11,708 nucleotides of DNA from JACRLW01 sp050181465 (GTDB lineage: Bacteria; Planctomycetota; UBA1135; UBA2386), in the NCBI GenBank assembly GCA_050181465.1, contig JBFXDD010000078.1, positions 1 to 11,708 of the forward strand, written 5' to 3'. The stretch's first letter is position 1. Each line of letters begins with the position of its first letter. Below, in pieces: positions 7,189 through 11,708 of this stretch. Under the pieces are notes generated by a model. It ran no database searches and had not been told where the DNA came from. It was given only the letters and a program-made list of their open reading frames with translations. Both the position numbers and the translations under genes were made by a program.

Positions 7189-8517
7189 ATGGGCTCCATC
7201 GCTGTTCGACTCGTTTGCCGAAACGCGGCAGTTGCGATCGCGGGAGTCGCTCTCACGATGTTCGGCCGGCCGGCCGCGCAGACGCCGTCGCAGACCTGGT
7301 TCTCGCCGCCCGGATGGGACAACGTGAGTCGCCCCGATGGGAACGCCGTGGCCTTCGTGTTCCGGCCGATGGCGCATGTTGCCGACGGTGCCGTGAGCAC
7401 CACAGCCGGAGAAAGCCTTCACCGCGAGCAGGTCGGCTTCCCGCTGGAGAGCTGGATGACGCCGGCCTTTCGAGGTGCGTTCCTCCTCAACTTGGCCTCG
7501 TGGCCGCTTTGTTTCGAGAGCTGGCATCGGAAGGTCCTGGCGCCCGCCATGTGTTTCCCGATGGCGCGGCGTGTGGAGCACAGCGTCGGCCTGCAGGTCG
7601 AACGCGATCCCAAGGGAACGGTGGTTCGGATCGTGGGGGCACCATCGGCGGGTGCCGTGATTCCGGGCGTGCTCACGAAGGACTCGCTCAGCGACGCGGA
7701 TCTGTCCGAACTCAGTCCCGCGGTGTTCGCCGGGCCGCTGCCGGTTGCGGCGACCGAGAGCGATGTCCCCGAACGTCTCGCCGTGGCGTTGCGGGCCTGC
7801 GCGCCCGTCGACGTGGTGCACGAGATCGTCGCGACCCTGCGCTACGAACAACTGCCGTGGACCGTCGGCGGAGATGTGGTCGTCTCGGAGCATCGACTCC
7901 GCGGCGTCGTCGCGGCCGATGGTCGATTTCGGGTCCGGTCCACGATCGATCACCTCGATGAGCAGGACAGGGCCGTGGCGGTGACCACGGAAGCGTCTTG
8001 CGATCTCCGTGGTCTGGCGCTGCGAAGCGCGGAGTTCCCCTACGCGGTGGTCTGGCCGATTGGACACGGCGACGCGTCGAAGGTGCTGGCGTCCTCGGCA
8101 CGATTCGCCTTGCCGCTGATCGCGTGGGCGCGTGACCCCACCTGGCTCGGCGCCGGCAAGTCGATCGCCTGGGAAGCGACCGAGAACGGCGAATGGCGCG
8201 GCACGCCTCGCCTCGAGGGTCTCGGTGGGGAGCTTCGCTGTCGACTGGTCGAGTCCGAGCACGGATGGCTCGTCGAGTCGATCGTCTCGCAGGTTCCGGA
8301 ACTGGAAGGGTTCCGAACCGAGCTCGAGTTCGCCGACTACTTCGAAGTCGCACCCGGTTTCCTGCGTCCGCGCGTCGTTCGCTATACGGAGTTTCAGAAC
8401 GGCGCGCCGGACACGAGAGTCGAGTTGCGTATCGAGCGGGCGGCGATCCCATCGGCCCGTCGCAAGTTCGAGTGGTTGCCGCGCAAAGAGGTCTCGGTGT
8501 GGCACATCATCCGCTGA
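7189..8517 (+). CDS. Secreted protein of unknown function
   Basis: This 442-residue protein is not one I recognise. Its N-terminus is a signal peptide: basic n-region (Arg7, Arg11), hydrophobic core AAVAIAGVALTMF, and a likely signal peptidase I site near RPAAQ|T (about residue 31), so it is probably exported to the periplasm or beyond. The mature part is rich in short beta-strands and paired acidic/aromatic residues, with no membrane segment and no recognisable catalytic motif. The C-terminal third (FRTELEFADYFEVAPGFLRP..., then the final Trp-rich end) resembles beta-rich outer-surface or periplasmic proteins only in general composition. The open frame extends upstream to 6847 within mtnP. 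The ATG at 7189 is chosen for its signal peptide and Shine-Dalgarno. It starts eight bases after mtnP and so is probably the last gene of that operon. Its final 11 bases overlap the convergent LAB_N gene. Confidence 0.82.
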   Translation: MGSIAVRLVCRNAAVAIAGVALTMFGRPAAQTPSQTWFSPPGWDNVSRPDGNAVAFVFRPMAHVADGAVSTTAGESLHREQVGFPLESWMTPAFRGAFLLNLASWPLCFESWHRKVLAPAMCFPMARRVEHSVGLQVERDPKGTVVRIVGAPSAGAVIPGVLTKDSLSDADLSELSPAVFAGPLPVAATESDVPERLAVALRACAPVDVVHEIVATLRYEQLPWTVGGDVVVSEHRLRGVVAADGRFRVRSTIDHLDEQDRAVAVTTEASCDLRGLALRSAEFPYAVVWPIGHGDASKVLASSARFALPLIAWARDPTWLGAGKSIAWEATENGEWRGTPRLEGLGGELRCRLVESEHGWLVESIVSQVPELEGFRTELEFADYFEVAPGFLRPRVVRYTEFQNGAPDTRVELRIERAAIPSARRKFEWLPRKEVSVWHIIR

Positions 8518-9106
8518 GGGCCGCTCGCTCGAGCAGGCGCCTCCTCTGCTTGCGGATCAGGCGCAGATTGCGCGCATAGATCACGACACCGGTCGTTTGG
8601 CCGAGCACACCGATCAGCTCCTTGCGCCAGACGAAGTAGCTGAACAGTGCGACGCCGCCGAAGAAGCTCAGCCACCAGAACACCTCGGGGACGACGGTCT
8701 CCTTGCGTCGCTCCGACACGATCCACTGCGCGAGCATGCGCAGGAAGAAAGCGATCTGCCCGAGCAGTCCCAGCACGACCCAGGCGAAGCTGCCCCAACT
8801 GGTGATGTTGAAGACTCGGAACAGCAGGTTCTGTGGGGCGGCGGTCAGTGCGGCGATGACGTCGACGCCGAACGAGCGCTCGACCTCCGCACGCGACAGG
8901 ATCGCGGGCGTGCGATCGGCATCAGGGAACACGAGTCGGAACTCGTCGGTGGTCGGTTGATGCTCGAGCGCGCCGCGCAGCGTGCCGACGCGGAGTTCGA
9001 TACCCACGGCGCCATCGCGGAGTGCGAGTGGGGCATCGTCACGGACGACCAGCCAGACACCGACGACCAGCAAGCCGGCCATCGCGAGAACCGCGCTCCA
9101 TTTCAT
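8507..9106 (-). CDS. LAB_N domain membrane protein (lipid-A-disaccharide synthase N-terminal-like)
   Basis: This 199-residue membrane protein has an N-terminal anchor at residues 4-21 and an extracytoplasmic segment of about 80 residues that is mostly strand-like. The LAB_N domain (PF07578) follows at about 105-185. The signature is GQIAFFLRMLAQWIVSERRK (115-134) followed by ETVVPEVFWWLSFFGG (136-151), then two further hydrophobic helices and LGQTTGVVIYARNLRLI (168-184). LAB_N occurs at the N-terminus of some lipid-A-disaccharide synthases and as stand-alone proteins near lipid or lipopolysaccharide glycosyltransferases. Its own biochemical role is not settled. Here it is alone, with no LpxB or glycosyltransferase beside it. 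The C-terminus is strongly basic (RKQRRRLLER). It is transcribed towards the preceding gene and overlaps its end by 11 bases, so there is no room for a separate terminator. No clear Shine-Dalgarno is seen before the ATG. Confidence 0.88.
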   Translation of the reverse strand: MKWSAVLAMAGLLVVGVWLVVRDDAPLALRDGAVGIELRVGTLRGALEHQPTTDEFRLVFPDADRTPAILSRAEVERSFGVDVIAALTAAPQNLLFRVFNITSWGSFAWVVLGLLGQIAFFLRMLAQWIVSERRKETVVPEVFWWLSFFGGVALFSYFVWRKELIGVLGQTTGVVIYARNLRLIRKQRRRLLERAALSG

Positions 9107-9139
9107 GGATCGCGGCCATCATGCGCGCGGGCGCGACTT

Positions 9140-9232
9140 CTAGCCCGGATTATTCGTGAACGTGGTCGCGAGATCGCCGCCGGGCGCGAGTTGCGGCGAT
9201 TGCAGCAGGCGTTCACGAATCATCCGGGCCAG
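9140..9232. repeat. 93-bp palindromic element (MITE- or REP-like), full copy
   Basis: Two 23-base arms, 9140-9162 and 9210-9232, are reverse complements at 21 of 23 positions (ends CTAGCCCGGA and TCCGGGCCAG). Inside them a second stem pairs 9173-9180 (ATCGCCGC) with 9193-9200 (GCGGCGAT) around a 12-base loop, so the whole unit can fold into one long hairpin with an internal loop. The right half recurs at 3120-3170. It sits between two minus-strand genes, downstream of the lipoprotein operon and 33 bases upstream of the LAB_N start codon. There is no T-run, so it is not a typical intrinsic terminator. Confidence 0.8.
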
Positions 9233-9262
9233 CTGCTTCGGAACTCGGGGAGTGGGTGGGTC

Positions 9263-10267
9263 TCACCGCACGACGACTTGCCAGGACGCTTCGAACTCCG
9301 CCTCGCTCAGCACCGCAGTCTCGAGCCCGTCGATGGGTTCCTCCACGATGACGGTGATCCGTTCCGGGTCGACGTCGATCGTCGCCACGTCCTTGCGCTC
9401 GTAGCGACTCATCATCGCCAGCGCGGTGCGCGCTGCGGATGCGGTGATCGGTCGACCGACCGAACGAGTCGGCAGGTGGACACCGAGCTTTCGATAGCGT
9501 TGTGCGACCGGCGTCCACTGCAGGGCGAGTGCAGGCCAGCAGGCGCCGTCGAAACACGGCACGCCGTGGCAGGACTCGTCTTCGTCCAGGCATTCCGGCA
9601 CGAACACCGGCACCACGCGTGCGCCATGGCCGGCCGCTTCGATCGAGGCGCAGAACCGGGCAGCGGCGTCGAGCCCGATCGCGGTGCCGCTCGGAATCTT
9701 GGTCGGATGGGCGTCGTCCCTGAGGAAGTAGTCGGTCGCCCAGCGGCACCAGGGGTGTCCGCAGCCGCAGGCCGACGGCGCGGTTTGCAGACCAGCGAGC
9801 CACAGCTCATCCGCACGCGGCAGCCGTTCCAGCAGACCGTTCACGCGCGCGAGCTGGAGTGCCGCCCCCTCGGTCGTCGTGACCGGCACGTAGGGTGATA
9901 CGGTGAGGACCTGTCCGGGCTGCGCGACGGGGGCGCCAGGTTGGTCCTGTCGCCATGCGTCGTGCGCTTGGAGCGTGGCGACGTGCTCGGGATACCGCGC
10001 GGCGAGACTTGGCGAGCGCGCGACCTCGATCCAATAGCCCAAGCCGGCGCCGGCGCGGCGCACCACGTCGGCGGCTCGTTCGATCGTGGCGAGCGCATCG
10101 CGGTCTTCGACGCGCAAGATGATGTTCTCATCCGACTGCGGCGGTGGGGATTCTCCGCGCAGCAATCGATCGGCATCGACGATTCGCATGCGCACGCTCG
10201 CGCGGTCGGTTGCCGCGCTCGCGCACGCGGCGAGCAACGCGAGTAAGCCCCAAGCGAGCCGTCTCAC
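9263..10267 (-). CDS. Cysteine-rich lipoprotein of unknown function
   Basis: This 334-residue protein starts with a lipoprotein signal (Arg2-Arg3, hydrophobic AWGLLALLAA, lipobox L12-A13-A14-C15), so it should be anchored in the envelope. Two cysteine clusters stand out: CGCGHPWCRWATDYF (C167, C169, C174) and a group at C226, C233, C238 and C243 around CHGVPCFDGACW. Cys206 lies between them. The earlier part (GLGYWIEVARSPSLA, VLTVSPYVPVTT, LPRADELWLAGLQTAPS) has the alternation of strands and helices seen in TIM-barrel proteins. That is inference only, and I cannot name a domain. The clusters could bind a metal or form disulfides outside the cytoplasm. The GTG start at 10267 is fixed by the lipobox, by a strong Shine-Dalgarno and by the GTGA overlap with the DUF3179 gene upstream. 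The longer open frame to 10516 lies inside that gene and is discounted. Confidence 0.83.
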   Translation of the reverse strand: MRRLAWGLLALLAACASAATDRASVRMRIVDADRLLRGESPPPQSDENIILRVEDRDALATIERAADVVRRAGAGLGYWIEVARSPSLAARYPEHVATLQAHDAWRQDQPGAPVAQPGQVLTVSPYVPVTTTEGAALQLARVNGLLERLPRADELWLAGLQTAPSACGCGHPWCRWATDYFLRDDAHPTKIPSGTAIGLDAAARFCASIEAAGHGARVVPVFVPECLDEDESCHGVPCFDGACWPALALQWTPVAQRYRKLGVHLPTRSVGRPITASAARTALAMMSRYERKDVATIDVDPERITVIVEEPIDGLETAVLSEAEFEASWQVVVR

Positions 10268-11283
10268 TTGCGTTCCTCCCCGCTGGTGCTCGCGGCAGCG
10301 TGGATGCGCGTCTCCGGGTGTTCCGCGGCCCAGGCGAACCATCGGCACTGCACCGAATCGACCCACACCAGTTCGCGGTGGCGCAACAGACCGTCGACCG
10401 CGCGGCCCGCCAGGGTCCATCGCGACTCGGTTGCGGTGTCGACGAAGGGCGCGGTCTCCGGCGGCACGGGGTCCGCGCGGAACTCGAGCCGGCGGTCGTC
10501 GAGCACGCGGCGCCACGCGACCGCCGTCTTGCTGGGGCCGTACCAGAACACCACGACCGACCAGCCGCCGATCGTGTCCTGGAATACCGCGCGCTCGGGA
10601 AGATCGGCGAGCGGGAACACCATCGTGTCGTCGCCGACGCGAACTCCCAACACCGGGGTCATCGCCGGCAGTCGACCGTCGACTTCACCCATCGAAGTGC
10701 GCACTTCTTCGCAGAGCTCCGTCGGCAGATCGGCGCTCGGGTAGCGCTTGCCGTCGAACATGTCGTAGGCGGTCGACTCGGGATGCAGCATCAACCAGTG
10801 GCCCCAGGTGCTTTGCATGCTGGGAATGCGGCGCAGCCGATGGCCCTTCTGCGGACCCTCGAAGGCGAGCCCGGTGAGTGCGGAATACAGGGTGCCGTCA
10901 CGACCACGGATCACCATGACCCCGCGGCGCCAGCCGTGCGCCTCGTAGCCGTAGTCCTTCTCGAAGGCGCTGACGTAGTCGCCGTCAGCGTCGTAGAAGA
11001 ACAGTCCGTAGGTGTCATTGATGACGCGCGGCACCGAGAGGAACTGCCTCACGGGAACGGCACCGCCCTGGTGGCGGGCGCGTAGCCAGGCGATGACCCG
11101 GTCGTCGCGGGCGACGATGCCCTTGCGATCCTGGGTCGAGCAGTAGGAACACGGCGGTTCGGTGAGTTGGCGAAAGCGGTCGCCGCAGGAGAGGATCTCG
11201 GGCTCCGGACGCACCGGATCCTGTGCATTGGTCCCGGCACCAAGCCATGTCGAGAGGAGGATGACCAATGGCCAGAGTCGCAT
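10264..11283 (-). CDS. Secreted DUF3179 domain protein
   Basis: This 339-residue exported protein begins with a signal peptide (MRLWPLVILLSTWLGAGTNA, probable cleavage after Ala20). The body resembles DUF3179, a family of unknown function. Matching features are an LYSALTGLAFEGPQKGHRL region (132-150), W160/W163 followed by HPES, the VLGVRVGDDTMVFPLADL stretch (211-228), IGGWSVVVFWY (238-248), and the C-terminal SRWTLAGRAVDG (287-298) and WFAWAAEHPETRI (315-327). Before the domain is a cysteine motif, C33 then PCSYCS (C45, C48). Typical DUF3179 members also have a cysteine pair in their middle part, which I do not see in the expected place here. The ATG at 11283 is chosen for the signal peptide; the open frame continues upstream to 11382 with unrelated, Arg-rich coding. 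Its stop overlaps the start of the Cys-rich lipoprotein, so the two are co-translated and may work together in the envelope. Confidence 0.85.
   Translation of the reverse strand: MRLWPLVILLSTWLGAGTNAQDPVRPEPEILSCGDRFRQLTEPPCSYCSTQDRKGIVARDDRVIAWLRARHQGGAVPVRQFLSVPRVINDTYGLFFYDADGDYVSAFEKDYGYEAHGWRRGVMVIRGRDGTLYSALTGLAFEGPQKGHRLRRIPSMQSTWGHWLMLHPESTAYDMFDGKRYPSADLPTELCEEVRTSMGEVDGRLPAMTPVLGVRVGDDTMVFPLADLPERAVFQDTIGGWSVVVFWYGPSKTAVAWRRVLDDRRLEFRADPVPPETAPFVDTATESRWTLAGRAVDGLLRHRELVWVDSVQCRWFAWAAEHPETRIHAAASTSGEERK
10275..10279 (-). promoter_or_regulatory. Strong Shine-Dalgarno deciding the GTG start at 10267
   Basis: On the minus strand GGAGG lies seven bases before GTG at 10267-10265. It is the best ribosome binding site in the window, placed inside the end of the upstream gene. 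Confidence 0.75.
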
Positions 11284-11403
11284 CGCAACAGTTGTAGCGC
11301 GGCGGTCGGTTACCGGCCTCACGGTGCTCCGCCCGATGCATCGAGATGCCGGCTGCCTTGATTCCGAATCGGCCGAGGCCATGCTCGCCGACTCGTTCCC
11401 TCA

Positions 11404-11418
11404 CGCCGAAGTTCGGCG
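11404..11418. promoter_or_regulatory. 15-bp perfect palindrome before the EF-hand gene (possible operator)
   Basis: CGCCGAA-G-TTCGGCG is a perfect inverted repeat with a one-base centre, nine bases before the ATG at 11428. It lies in the 144-bp intergenic region between divergent genes. It could be a dimeric regulator site or a chance palindrome; no -35/-10 pair is clear around it. Confidence 0.3.
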
Positions 11419-11427
11419 GCTCTTCGT

Positions 11428-11708
11428 ATGGCAGTCAAGACCAAGGCCGCGGGCGCGGCCGCACATCACTGGAAGTTCTACCGTGTCGGCGGGGTCGATC
11501 AGGTTCGACTAGAGACCGGGGCGGACATCATCAATCTCAGCGCTCTCGATCAGAAGCTGTGGGTTGCCCTGAGCTGTCCGACCAAGGGGCTGGAATTCGA
11601 CGAACAGACTCTCGCGTTGCTCGACGCCGACGGCGACGGCTTCGTGCGTCCGCCCGAGATCCTCGCGGCAACACAGTGGCTCGGCCGCGTTCTCAAGAAC
11701 CCCGATTC
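11428..11708 (+). CDS. EF-hand-containing protein, N-terminal part (runs off window)
   Basis: An open frame from ATG at 11428 continues to the window end without a stop, giving 93 complete codons. The protein starts MAVKTKAAGAAAHHWKFYRVG, followed by GGVDQVRLETGAD (21-33) and LSALDQKLWVALSCPTKGLE (37-56). A canonical calcium-binding EF-hand loop follows at residues 66-77 (DADGDGFVRPPE: ligands D66, D68, D70, backbone at 72, E77). I believe this belongs to a family of long, uncharacterised EF-hand proteins found in Planctomycetota and related phyla whose N-termini carry the same GGxDQVRLxxGAD and LDQKLWVAL patterns. That is recall, not a search result. There is no signal peptide, so it is probably cytoplasmic. 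It is divergent from the DUF3179 gene. The frame, the lack of stops and the motif support coding. Confidence 0.85.
   Translation, partial: MAVKTKAAGAAAHHWKFYRVGGVDQVRLETGADIINLSALDQKLWVALSCPTKGLEFDEQTLALLDADGDGFVRPPEILAATQWLGRVLKNPD

Noticed and set aside
6943..8505. A 520-codon open frame on the minus strand
   Set aside because: It is antisense to mtnP and the secreted protein, which have clear motifs, a signal peptide and a ribosome binding site. The minus frame has none of these.
9140..9232. Integron attC site
   Set aside because: The arms do not contain the GTTRRRY and RYYYAAC core triplets in the right places, and no integrase or cassette array is present.
9140..9232. Intrinsic (Rho-independent) terminator
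   Set aside because: The hairpin is very long with an internal loop and has no T-run on either side. It is also shared with another locus in the opposite sense to transcription.
8132..9898. A 588-codon open frame on the plus strand
   Set aside because: It crosses the end of the 7189 gene and lies antisense to the LAB_N and Cys-rich lipoprotein genes. Its composition is Arg/Asp/Glu-rich without motifs, as expected for a GC-rich shadow frame.

Overview
This window comes from a high-GC (about two-thirds G+C by eye) Gram-negative-like bacterium. A Planctomycetota-type lineage is the best guess. The reasons are a TIGR02999/Sigma70_ECF-type sigma factor coupled to a large Hanks kinase with a TPR region, a lone LAB_N lipid-A-type membrane protein, a DUF3179 protein, several lipoproteins, and a family of EF-hand proteins that I associate with Planctomycetota and neighbouring phyla. 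No marker gene is present, so this placement is inference. The sequence is a draft scaffold with two 100-N gaps. I see no tRNA, rRNA, CRISPR array or transposase gene.

Layout. (1) 17-2940, plus strand: an ECF sigma factor and a membrane Ser/Thr kinase overlapping by four bases (ATGA). The sigma factor lacks the acidic region-2 motif and has a threonine there, which suggests activation by phosphorylation. (2) 2939-3179: a 100-N gap flanked by an exact 64-bp duplication, most likely two contig ends that overlap. This stretch also holds half of a dispersed palindromic repeat. (3) 3180-4514: a secreted lipoprotein of unknown function. (4) 4593-8517, plus strand: a tightly packed run of an RluA-family pseudouridine synthase, TruD (its N-terminal half lost in the second gap), 5'-methylthioadenosine phosphorylase and a secreted protein of unknown function. 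The first three are joined by stop/start overlaps. (5) 8507-9106, minus strand: a small membrane protein with a LAB_N domain, overlapping the end of the preceding gene tail to tail. (6) 9140-9232: a 93-bp imperfect palindrome related to the repeat at 3120-3170. (7) 9263-11283, minus strand: a two-gene operon of a secreted DUF3179 protein and a Cys-rich lipoprotein, joined by a GTGA overlap with a strong Shine-Dalgarno. (8) 11428 to the end, plus strand: the start of an EF-hand protein that runs off the window.

How the parts relate. The first pair reads as a self-contained phospho-relay from envelope to transcription: an extracytoplasmic TPR sensor, a transmembrane segment, a cytoplasmic kinase and a sigma factor. 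The central run groups two RNA pseudouridylation enzymes with methylthioadenosine salvage. The minus-strand pair is an exported two-protein unit of unknown task. The least explained items are the palindromic repeat family and the acid-less sigma factor with its kinase.
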